A stretch of DNA of 64,000 nucleotides, taken from contig CM068371.1 in assembly GCA_034769895.1 (NCBI GenBank), positions 399,605,469 through 399,669,468 on the forward strand, written 5' to 3'. Both the position numbers and the translations under genes were made by a program. Shown here one piece after another: positions 10,745 to 21,279 of the stretch; position 1 is the first letter of the stretch; each line of letters opens with the position of its first letter. Origin of the DNA: Magicicada septendecula. Taxonomy: Eukaryota > Arthropoda > Insecta > Hemiptera > Cicadidae. The notes below the pieces were generated by a model, which ran no database searches, was not told the origin of the DNA, and saw only the letters and a list, made by a program, of their open reading frames with translations.

Positions 10745-13700
10745 TAAACTATCACGACCCGTTGTTGCTCCTACTTCCTGGATACAAAGATGAGTTGCAA
10801 GAGGCAACCAAATTAAAAAACATCACCATAATAAGTAACAATTACTTAAAAAATATAAGAACAGAACTTCTAGAGGAAAACGAAACGAGCCTCGATAATA
10901 ATAACAATGAGATATTGTATATAACAGCGGAGGTAGAAGGAATTCCCGCGAAAATCATGATAGATACCGGTGCGAATATTTCTATAATAAATGCGAATGA
11001 ACTGGAAAGAATCCAAAAAGAGTGTGGGAAAACTTTGCCTATGCTACCAGTGAATAACATTGTTTTGATAGGTGCAACTGGCCGCCAGAACAAAACTATT
11101 AGGAAGCAAGTTTCCTTAAGTGTTGTTAGCCGTGATATAGCTTTAGATATGGAATTTTTGATCGCCACCGGATTACCATTCAATATACTGGTAGGTTGCG
11201 ATAGTCTAAGAAGGTACTCCGCCATTATCAACCTTAACCAAGAGAAAGTGTCACTATTTCCAGACGGAATAACGTGGACCGCAGATTTGGTAGGAGGCGC
11301 AAATTTACTGCCCAGCCCAATACACCAACAACTTTGTAAAATAAATTTTGTAAAGAACAGCCCCCTTCATAAACCAATTATATACAACAATGGAGGAGAG
11401 GATTTATGGTCAGTAAAGATACAAGAGATACGAGACTTCCAGTGCGGAACCAACAACGAAAAAATACCCATACAATTAGCAGATCGTTTAATCAGTGTAT
11501 ACGAGAAATACAAATCAGTGTTTTCAGACGAGCCAGGTAAGGTTAAAAACTATCAGTGCAAACTTGAGTTCAAAGAAAACGTGGAGTTTAACCGGAGGTC
11601 ATACCCAATCGCGCATTCGCTAAAAGAGGCCGTGAGAACAGAAATTAATAAAATGATCAGCAGTGACATAATTGAGATTAGTCAATCTCCTTACACTAGT
11701 CCAATTATTGCTGTTCCCAAGAAAGACGGACAAGTCCGGCTGTGTTTGGATGCGCGCGAGCTAAATAAAACCATTGTGAATGACCGAACATCACCTGGTG
11801 AAATAGAGGAGATACTAAAACGATTTCACGGCACCAAGTTTATCAGTACTTGGGACACTGTATGTGGTTACTGGCAAGTGGAGTTGCATCCACAAAGCCG
11901 TCAGTACGTGGCGTTCATTTTCGAAGGGCGCAATTACCAGTTCAAGAGACTGCCCTTCGGACTTGTAAACTCAGTAGCCATCTTTGTGGCCTGTATGGAC
12001 CAAATACTTGGACAAGAAGCACTCCAATTTACCACAGTCTATGTAGACGATTTGCTCATTACGTCAGAAACCTGGGAGGAACACTGTTATCGAGTAGAAC
12101 ATGTACTCAAAAAGGTAGCGCAGAATAACATAACTTTGAAATTGGAGAAATCCAAGTTCACTGCGCGCGAAGTACAATTCTTAGGTTTCAATCTAGACGA
12201 TAGAGGTATTACCCCATCAGCAGAAAAAGTGGAGGCAATTCAGAAGTTCCCGCAACCAAAAAACAGGAAACAGTTACAATCTTTCCTCGGACTCTGTAAC
12301 TATTACAGAAAGTTTCAGCACAAATATTCCGAGTTGACAGCCAAGTTTCAACCACAATTGTCTGCGAAAAACAAATGGACCTGGGGTGAAGAACAAGATA
12401 TTACCTTCCAACTGATAAAAGAAAAGTTCTTGGAGAGTGTTATACTTCGTCACCTGGATTTTAAGAAACCATTCTTTTTGAATTGCGATGCTAGCGACAT
12501 CAGCTTAGGAACAACATTATACCAGGAAGATGAGGAGGGTCACCATCTGGTGATAAGCTTCGCTAGTCGTACACTGAATCAATGCGAAAAGAATTATAAT
12601 GTGACCGAGAAAGAATTGCTTAGCGTGGTATTCGCATGCAGCAAGTTCCGGACATACATTATCAGGTATCCAGTCACTGTTTGCACTGATCATAAATCCA
12701 TCTCATTTCTACGTAGGTGCAAATTGAGTCACGGCCGATTGGCTAGATGGGTACTCGCCTTACAAGAATACAATTTACAATGGGAGTATATTCCGGGAAA
12801 AAAGAATGTGGTAGCCGATGTGTTGTCACGGATCAATTTGGAAGACCAGACCTTCGAGGGAGAGAAGGAGAGCTTAGTTAAAATTTACAACTTATTTAAA
12901 ACCAGATCCGATCTACAAGCTCTATTGATAAACATCCATATCCACCAACAGTCTGACCCTAAACTGAAAAACATAATCAATCGATTGGAAGCCGACGATG
13001 ACACCGTTTCCAAATACTACCATCTCAATAAAGGAATACTATTCGTCAAAACAGCATTGGATGAAGAAACATGGATGGTGATTATTCCGCACCAAATCGA
13101 GAAGGAAGTTATAATCGATTATCATATAAGGTATATGGCCATATGGGAGCGCTAAAAGTGATACGGGCTTTAGATGAAAATTGCAAAATAAAGAACATTA
13201 ACCGAAAGGTAAGAAATTACCTGAAGTCTTGTAATATTTGCCAGTGTGTTAAGATTAACAATGAGAAGAAAGAGGGTATAATGATACCAATAACATCGAA
13301 CGCAAAACTAGAAAGTGTTCTTAGATATCTGCGGGCCATTTCCCCATAGCGGCGGTCGACACAGGTACAAGTACCTAATAATAATCATGGACCATTATAC
13401 TAAATACACAAAGCTATATCCGGTTAATCGGGCAACCACAGCGAAAGTTCTTGCGGTAATAACAGAGTTGTATGTGCCAGAGATAGGTAAACCATCTTCA
13501 ATCATTACCGACCATGGTACTCAATTTAAAGGGAGAAGATGGCGAGACACATTATTATCACTTGGGATTAAAACCTATAAGACGTCAGTCTACCACCCAA
13601 GTAGTAATCCGGCTGAGAGGGTACTGAGAGAAGTGGGTAGAATCTTGCTAACGTACTGTCACAACCAACAGAAAAAGTGGCAAGAGTACTTAGCAGCAAC

Positions 13701-14127
13701 AGAGAAATTCCTAAATTTTGCCCACCATCCAGCTATAGGAATTACCCCTTACTCCGCCATGTATGAGAAACCAACCCCCCCAAGAAATTGAAGAAATAAT
13801 AGAGTTCCCAACAAACAATGGTCGTAAGTTTGACCAGGTGAAATTCTATAACAAGGTGGCCGAAGACCAAGAGAAACGGCAAGCCAAATATCAAAAGGCA
13901 ATAGGACGTATAATAACTTACGAAGAGGGTGAGAAAGTTCTATTAAAAAATCGAGAACTGCCCAGCACCCTAGAAGGGGTAACAAAAAGTTATTATTACT
14001 ATATACAGGACCATATGTTGTTGTCAAAAATAATCATAATAATACGTACGAACTGAGAGAGATAGTTTCCGGAAGAGTTAAAGGAGTGTACAACCAAGCC
14101 TCCATGAAAAAGTATTATGAAGAATGA
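10729..14127 (+). pseudogene. pol: Element B Ty3/gypsy Pol (protease-RT-RNase H-integrase), decayed
   Basis: From the frameshift site the frame is open to 13155. It contains an aspartic protease (MIDTGANISII, about 10957-10990), reverse transcriptase with YVDD (about 12042) and RNase H (NCDASD at about 12482, TEKELLSVVFA at about 12604, HGRLARWVLALQEY). Then single-base shifts near 13130, 13315, 13780 (a C run) and 13990 break the integrase: zinc-binding HH..CNICQ, core LDICGPFP..ITDHGTQF..NPAERVLREVG, and a GPY/F-type end. The order PR-RT-RH-IN and the GPY/F motif place it in Ty3/gypsy. It is close to element C along its whole length, including the RNase H-integrase join where C has lost a base. 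No Met start is required because Pol is made by frameshifting. Confidence 0.92.
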
Positions 14128-14751
14128 ATTTAGAATAAAATATAAAAATTCTAAAATGAAGTAAGACCAGCTTAGCCTACACACTAATTTTTTTAAGTAA
14201 AAATTTGGAAACAAAGAATGAATTTATAAAAAAAACACTAAATCCAAAAATAATTGTAAGATCAACTTACTACAAACAATTTTGAAAGAAACAATTTGAG
14301 ATATAATAAAAAGAAAAGAATTTAGAATATAATAAAAATATCAAAATTCTAAAATGAAGTAAGACCAGCTTACACACTAATTTTTGAAAGTAAAAAATTT
14401 TGGAAACAAAGAATGAATTTATAAAAAACCACTAAATCCTAAAATATAAGTAAGATCAACTTACTACAAACAATTTTGAAGAACATTTGAAGATAATTAA
14501 CAGAATTTGAATTTAGTGAAAAACCTCCAAAATCCAAAAATACACGTAAGACCAACTTACTACACAAAATTGTTGAAAGAGAACCATTTGGAATAATTAA
14601 AAAAGAGAAGAATTTGAATTTTGATAAAACCATCAAAATTTTAAAACATGATAAGATCAACTTATTACAAATGATTTATGAAAAATGTATTGGAATTAAT
14701 TAAAAAGAAGAATTTGAATTTGGCATAAAACTAACAAAGTTCTAAAAATAA
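14128..14751 (+). repeat. Element B 3' noncoding: GTAAG..CTTAC mini-hairpin array
   Basis: AT-rich DNA with no frame. Six copies of a 15-base inverted repeat GTAAG-RYCAR-CTTAC occur: 14161-14175 (imperfect), 14256-14270, 14359-14373, 14450-14464, 14546-14560 and 14651-14665. The last reads ATAAG..CTTAT, a paired change that preserves the stem. They sit in degenerate 90-100-bp repeats that also share AGAATGAATTT and CTAAATCC stretches. The region is cut at 14751 by element A. Confidence 0.8.
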
Positions 14752-14755
14752 ATAT

Positions 14756-17638
14756 TGTAACATGACCAGGTGTTACATAACCTAGACATATGCCCTTAGA
14801 TTTAATAAATACATAACGGTAATGTAAATAGATAATATAATGATAAGAGTAGCCAAGAAGAGAGGAACCATTGAAGAAGAAAGAAGAAGAAGTGCCACAA
14901 GAAGCAGTAAACCTAAACACTGCTTGACACTACAACCATACTATAACTGACACAAACTAATGGACAAATTAAATTCACTTTAAGCTGTCAAGCGAGTCAG
15001 TGAATAACTTAAATGGAATGTGACATGCTAATAAAAACCATTAAATAAGAATCCGAATAATGGGATATCAGCATCAGCATTTGGCTGAGAATAAATCAAC
15101 TATGACTAGTAACTATTAATGCCAAGGACTAAGATTAGATATGGCCACAATATAAGATTGAAGCTGTATTACAGTCTCAAATGTGCTTATGACAAGTAAA
15201 AATATTTGTAAGAGGGAACCTTATATAAATAAGCTACCTCATCAAGGTACCGAAATGTGAACTAATAAACGTTATTAAGGCATAAATCCGATACAAACGG
15301 TATGCCTCGGCAATGCCTAAAACAAACAATCATCAGTAAGGTGATTAGTAGAAAGTACCAGAAGTGTAAATCACATACACTGAACAATCTTTGTACCAAA
15401 CATGGCGATAAGCATTATTAATATGTTATACAATTAATAGTTCAATTGCTAACTAATAGCATGGAGCAAAATAATGTGAAACAAAATGTCATAGTGAGTA
15501 AGTATAGTTCATAGCAATGTATAAGTTAAGGTTTAATCATAATATTCAGAAAATAAATATCAGTACGGATATAATAGTGTTCTAACATAGACGTTTAAGT
15601 GAAAAAACGCGATGTGGAATACAAACAATATTGATAAGAGAGAGTAATCGCCGGCTTTGATTAGCAGACGACAGCGCGAAGCCATATACCTGAACATTGT
15701 TTATTAAAAAATGTCAGTGAACGTGTAAATAAACCAGTGTCAAACTATATCAAATTGAAGAGGAAAAAATATCCTTTAATTTGATAGTGATACGACCCCG
15801 ATCGCAACTATAATAAGTGCGTGACAGGCGTTAGCATCATTTGTACATAATAAATAAGAAATCTGTTTATCAACACTAACAACAACGATGGCTGTCAATC
15901 ATTCTGGCGAAAGTCGGTTAAAAAACCGTTAGTGACAGTTGGAAAGACAATACATCACTTTCGTAACGCCTGGCTAAGCCAATCAGAAAATAGCTTAATA
16001 AGTAAAACAATCGCCTAAGGCTGATCAAAGCATAGGGTATATAAAGAAGAGCGGCTAATTGCCGTTAGACACTTTTAACGTTCATCCAGAGCGGCAGGTA
16101 CGCTCGTCTCATCAAAATTTCTACTAACTGATAGCTTCATTGTAATAGTGCATCTATGGAATCATTTCGGCAACAACAAAAAGTAACTACAAGATACTCT
16201 ACATAGAAACAGTGCATCGAAGTGGAGTATTATTTTATTTAGTGCGGGAAAATAACGAACAGAAGAAATAATTAAATAGTATCATATAAGGTCCTTTTTA
16301 GTCAGAAGCGGACCAATATTTTCTGTTCAAGTGGGTGTGTAGTGAATAACAATGGTCATTACAATCCGACCACTTATGTGTTTAATTGAATTTTAATCGA
16401 AAGATTAAAAACACAAAGGTAACTGTGACAATTTATTCCATTACACTGAGTGCAATAACCTATATGTTTTGGTAAACAAACCTGTACTGACGCATAACAC
16501 TGAAACATTTTCTGTATTACACCATGTCTGAATTTATTTAATGGATTTGTCAATCCTATTTAAGTTGGATGTTAGTCATAAGTGATCTCACCATATAACT
16601 TTGTAAATAATTAATCAAGCATGATGAACGCCTAACCTATAAAATAGGTTCGATTTTTATATTAGTAAACTAAAAGGCATTACTAGTCGATATTATATTA
16701 TGAAATAATTAGCTATTGTGTAGGCATGAGCATTCTTTTTTGTGTTTCAAAGAACTTACGCCTGAGATATAAATGATATTAATGTTTAAAGTAAAGAGTA
16801 TCTGGACTTAACCAGAATTATTGTTTATGCTCTGAGCCAGTTATATAGGGTATGTAACAAAATATTTGCAATTGTACATCAATGTATTCTTTTAATTATA
16901 TTTGTTTGAATTCACTATCAAGGGTACAAATAAAACCCAATTATTAGCAGCATAACTTGACTTAATTTATTTCTAAAATCAGATAAATAATTCATTCAGA
17001 AGAATCAAAACAACTTTTAGTTGTGATTAAATATTGTTGAATTGCATTGCCATAAGGGCAATAAACACGATTTCAATTTTTTAAAATTATTATTTGATTC
17101 TATTAATGGGTTTTCCACGGGATTTTCCCGAAATAAACCTGTGTGGCGCCCATTATTAAACAAGGTAACCTAACCTGGTAGATGAAATAAGTTGGTTTTG
17201 TAAACCGTCTTGGCAGCTTATTGATTTATTGAACTTCTGAACTTCCAGAAAACACGAACAGGTACGTGGAAGTGTATTTTATTAATTCTATTGTCCAGAC
17301 GTTACTAGACTTTACGTACTTAGACGACTATCAACCTGGAGGACGAGTTTCGCTGCTAGTATCAGCACGACGGTCACCATCATCAAGCGACCAACTAGTA
17401 CACTTTATTTTTAAATTTAAGCAACGTTATTGTTCAAATAATATTAATGCAATTATCTTATTTTTTATCTAAAAGAGGTCTTTTCAGACACTTATAATTT
17501 TGCAATTGTAAACACACTTTTAATAACATCTAATGCTACATTTTAATTACTTTATAAAATTAGTAACTTTCGATTTTCAACCACTACAACCTTTATTAAT
17601 ATTTTAAATATAAACACTAAAGTTTTTAATTCGTTACA
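14756..17638 (+). mobile_element. Element A 5' LTR (2,883 bp)
   Basis: Begins TGTAACATGACC and ends CGTTACA, giving the terminal inverted repeat TGTAAC/GTTACA. It matches the 3' LTR at 21280-24162 with roughly 12-15 differences, so the insertion is fairly recent. The 4-base target duplication ATAT lies at 14752-14755 and 24163-24166. The small frames it contains (for example 17266-17472) repeat in the other LTR and show no sign of being genes. Confidence 0.95.
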
Positions 17639-17641
17639 AAT

Positions 17642-17659
17642 TGGCGACCAGCAACGTGA
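17642..17659 (+). promoter_or_regulatory. Element A primer binding site
   Basis: TGGCGACCAGCAACGTGA begins three bases after the 5' LTR. The TGG complements a tRNA CCA end, and the first eight bases resemble the tRNA-Arg type site of several insect gypsy elements; the exact tRNA was not determined. Confidence 0.7.
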
Positions 17660-17728
17660 GGCTGAAAAATATTAAACGAAAATATTTTTTATATTTTAAA
17701 TCAGCCCGGCAAACACAAAAGAACAAAC

Positions 17729-19390
17729 ATGCCACACATACATCAATACGATACAAGATACAAGGACAGCCGAGTAGGAGAAATACAGATGAATACTGAG
17801 ACACCGGAAACACAACCAACACACGAGATGGAAGTCATTACCATTAATAACATAGAAACTCGACCCGAAGAAACACCCCAGGTAGAACCGGAAGCAGAAG
17901 TGAGGGTCGACAACCAACCCAGACAAGCTGAGGGAGTCACGCAATCAGGAGAAACAGCCTTCCAAGAATGGATGAGGAGAATGATGGAATCATTAAAGGA
18001 GGACAACCGAACTTTAAAGGAAGATAGTCGAACTTTGAAGGAAGATAGTCTCAAGAATAACAAAAACATGGAAGCATTAAAGGAAGATTTAAATAAAAAT
18101 ATAGAGTAAATGAAGGAGAATCATCGTGACTTGAATAAAAAAATGGAGTCTATTAGTAAAAATATGGAGTCACTGAAAGAAGACTTGAATAAAAAGATAG
18201 ACAATACCCACAGAACCATGGACATGTTAAACAATAAAATAGAAGACAGCGGCAGAGCCTTAAAAGAGGAGTTGAACACCACATTAAATAAGATTAGCCA
18301 GAAAATGGATGAAATGAATAAGAAATATACGGAAGAATTGGGTCAGACAACAAGAGGAGAATTACCAAACGACAACAACTCAGAGACTGAAGAAGCATCC
18401 AATGATGAAACCACAGAAGAATTGCAACCTGAAGATGAGGTCGAACAAACTGAGAATGAAGGGGACTCAAATACATCATCGTCTGAAAATGAGTTTGACA
18501 GAAATCAGGAAGATATTCAATATAAGGAGATCGATACCGGAAGTATAGAGAACACTCAGGTAATTAAAGAAGCGGAAGAGTTAGTAGCCGAGAAGGAAAA
18601 ATTAGAACAAAATAATCTGCCCATGTGTGATGATCAAGTGGAGACAAAAGAATTACCCAGAAATACAACTACCGAACAAGTGAATTCGAAGATTAAAATT
18701 CATGAAGAAAGGAACAAAATTATTAAGAAAAGGGAAGAAAGAAGAATAATACGGCCAAAGAAGACTAGGGTAACAAAAGAATTAATCGAAATGACTCGAA
18801 GTGGTCTAATTAATATGATTTATTTCCCAGTCATCAACCGTAAAGAAGGAGTCTATAGGGAGGAGTATCGAAGGAGCTTCATGAAGATGGACGAAGAGAA
18901 GAAATGTGCTACAACAAAGAAGACTATAACCAATAAAATACTTAAAGCAAATATTTCCACAGGGAGAATAAGGCATTCCAAGAAAAGGAAAGGGTATCAA
19001 GAACAACTGGACCGGATCATTGAAGGGTACGCCCAAGAAATAAAGGAATTACGGAAGAAAAGTGACCAATCAATGGAAAAATCCAACCAGGAAACTAATG
19101 ACGATCAACCAGAGTTAGAAGAGGTACTAGACGTCAATAATAACAAAGACCCGGAGTACACGGGACACATGGATATCGAAGATGAGGAGAAGAAGAAGGC
19201 GAGAAAACGGGGAGCCAATGACTATCTGGTAGCCGCAAAGTGGAAGAACCGCATGATAGGGATAAGGTTCCAGATACCACAAACATGTAGTACTAGAGAC
19301 AGCTATGAAAAAGGATACCTGTGGAACGTAATCGTCCCAAACAATGAACCCAATAGAGTGGAAAAGCCCAATATAACCCCAAATATGTAG
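17729..19390 (+). pseudogene. Element A gag-like coiled-coil protein, one in-frame stop
   Basis: One reading frame of 553 codons runs from ATG 17729 to TAG 19388-19390, interrupted only by TAA at 18107-18109. Residues ~85-215 are a long coiled coil with exact heptads (RTLKEDS repeated) and repeated ESLKEDLNK units, like the N-terminal part of element C Gag. After an acidic linker (~230-300) comes a basic segment (RRIIRPKKTRVTKELIEM, ~340-360) and a region of unknown kind (to ~553). The Gag capsid region seen in C (NxxxYKRNPIEFLKRVEELI) is not recognisable, nor is any CCHC knuckle, protease or polymerase. It may be a Gag relative able to co-assemble with Gag of a helper. A functional copy without the ochre stop may exist elsewhere. 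Confidence 0.75.
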
Positions 19391-19867
19391 ACCATAAAGG
19401 TGATTATTGTTAAAAACAGATAAATGATAGTGGTATACAACATTTACCACCGGAATATTTAGTGTATAGGAAATTTTAAAAGTAACTACCATAAACGGAT
19501 TCATTTAGTGATTAGAAGGATCATGTATTATGCCCCAGGTATTGAAAGTGACTAATTGCCTATAGCAAACCTATTTGCCATATTGTGTTATAAAAAGTGT
19601 GTAGTATTAGTGTATAGGCTAAACTATTCGTTACCTATTAAATAAGAGCCAGATTTAGCATATTAAATGGTAGAAAAAGGTGTATAGTAAACCCAATAAT
19701 TTAATGAGGAGAAAGATATCTATTATATCATAGAGAACCAAAAGTGGCATATAAAAAAATATACCTAGGATAATGACATAAAATTACTCTAATACTCCTA
19801 TGTTAGATTAATTTAAAGAGGAGATACTACTATCTTATAACTAAAATTACTATGCTATATTTAATAA

Positions 19868-20319
19868 AGAGAAAGAAAAATGTTATTTAATTACCAAATA
19901 TTGTATGTAACAAGAATCTAAATGTCAAATATTGAATATCTCTCACAAAACTAAGATATTATATAAAATCATCCAGAATAAGTGTAAATTATCAGACACT
20001 TGAAGGAGTAGAGAGGCAGAATACCAAAGAGAGTTGATTATAAAGATGGCTATTATTATTGTGGAATGAAGAGAAAGAAAAATGTTATTTAATTACCAAA
20101 TATTGTATGTAACAAGAATCTAAATGTCAAATATTGTATATCTCTCACAAAACTAAGATATTATATAAAATCATCCAGAATAAGTGTAAATTATCAGACA
20201 CTTGAAGGAGTAGAGAGGCAGAATACCAAAGAGAGTTGATTATAAAGATGGCTATTATTATTGTGGAATGAAGAGAAAGAAAAATATTATTTAATTACCA
20301 AATATTGTATGTAACAAGA
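19868..20319 (+). repeat. 202-bp tandem repeat, 2.2 copies
   Basis: Copies start at 19868, 20070 and 20272, exactly 202 bases apart; the third is broken off after about 48 bases. The first two differ at about one base (ATTGAATATC against ATTGTATATC). Each full copy contains the block conserved in element B. Confidence 0.95.
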
Positions 20320-20786
20320 TATGTCAGAGAACATCTAACAAAAACATTTAGTATATGAATACTGTAAACCCTGATAATTCAGGATAAGTGTAAATTATTG
20401 ACGAGAGAAAAGTTAGTAAACTATTGTAAGAATGAAATATTGTAGACTCTATATGTAAGAAACAACTGCATAATTATATAAGGATCAATGTAAGTGTGTA
20501 ATTTTAAGAATACTCAAGTAAACCAAAGCAAATTGTCAACTAGTATAAAAAGGTAACAATACGGCTAATAAAAAGCATGGCCGAGAATGTCAAGTCTGAA
20601 AAGAAATGTTTACCTGTGAAAAGGAAGTATGTTAGAAAGTATAAAAGAATGAAATGTGATACAAATGAAAACCTCTAATACCTTGAATGTTATATTGAAT
20701 ATGTTAAATTATTGAAAAATGAATGATATGTTATATTTTATGTGTTGTGATAGTGCAACTATTGCTATGTGCAATTTTTATTTTGT

Positions 20787-20876
20787 CTCAGACAGAGATG
20801 AGGATGGCTCTGATTCTGAGTATGTGTAATGAGGGACGGCAGAGAATGTATGGCACAGTGAGCCACTCTGATTCCG
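20787..20876 (+). ncRNA. Element A paired 3' hairpins (candidate cis RNA element)
   Basis: First hairpin: CTCAGA-CAGAG, loop ATGAGGATGG, CTCTG, bulge AT, TCTGAG (20787-20820). Second: CGG-CAGAG, inner TGGC/GCCA stem, CTCTG, bulge ATT, CCG (20837-20876). Both have the same design: an outer stem, an inner CAGAG/CTCTG stem, and a 2-3-base bulge only on the 3' side. The same design at the same place occurs in B and C with different outer-stem sequence. It lies in the 3' noncoding region of the genomic RNA, so a role in RNA export, packaging or replication is plausible but unproven. Confidence 0.65.
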
Positions 20877-21265
20877 AACCCACTACGAATGTTAGGGAAT
20901 TATATAGTAATGTATCAAGGACTATTAATAAAGAATCTGTGAGGTAAAAAAGGAAAGAACCATTGAGATTATCACAAAAATAAAGATATGTAATGAGAAA
21001 GAAAAATGTATTATTGTAAGACAGGAAATTGTTAATTTAAGAAGTGAAATCTATTGTAATTAAATAACTTAGAATATGAGAAACTTGAAAAAATACTAGT
21101 AAGCTAAGAATTATATCACTAGCTAAGAACTCGTGTAACACACTAATAGTATGTTAAAGGTCAATGTAAAGAGTACGAGGCAAAAAACAGTAGTAGTATA
21201 CTAAAAACTGAAATGAAATGATAATTTTATCAAAAAATCAAATTTTCTCTCAAATTATCAATTTT

Positions 21266-21279
21266 GAGGGGGGAGTATA
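21266..21279 (+). promoter_or_regulatory. Element A polypurine tract
   Basis: GAGGGGGGAGTATA directly precedes the 3' LTR and would prime plus-strand DNA synthesis. Confidence 0.9.

Larger units (their letters stand above)
19391..21265 (+). other. Element A 3' noncoding region
   Basis: 1.9 kb of AT-rich sequence without pol. It holds a 202-bp tandem repeat, two stacked CAGAG-stem hairpins and the sequence GTTAGGGAATTA that is also present downstream of the hairpins in element B (25226-25237). A block around TCCAGAATAA..TTGAAGGAGTAGAGA is shared with B (24232-24275). Confidence 0.8.

Noticed and set aside
10400..10755. Minus-strand frames of 68-105 codons
   Set aside because: Shadows of the element B gag tail, which matches element C Gag on the plus strand.
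14161..14665. CRISPR-like array of spaced palindromic repeats
   Set aside because: Eukaryotic retrotransposon context; repeats are only 15 bp and the intervening sequences are themselves degenerate repeats.
17266..17472. 68-codon frame repeated identically at 23790-23996
   Set aside because: The repetition is due to the two LTRs of element A; nothing indicates it is translated.
20787..20820. SECIS element or C/D snoRNA (ATGA and CTGA motifs)
   Set aside because: The ATGA sits in the loop without the long helix and AA-containing apical loop of SECIS, and the boxes are too close for a C/D snoRNA.
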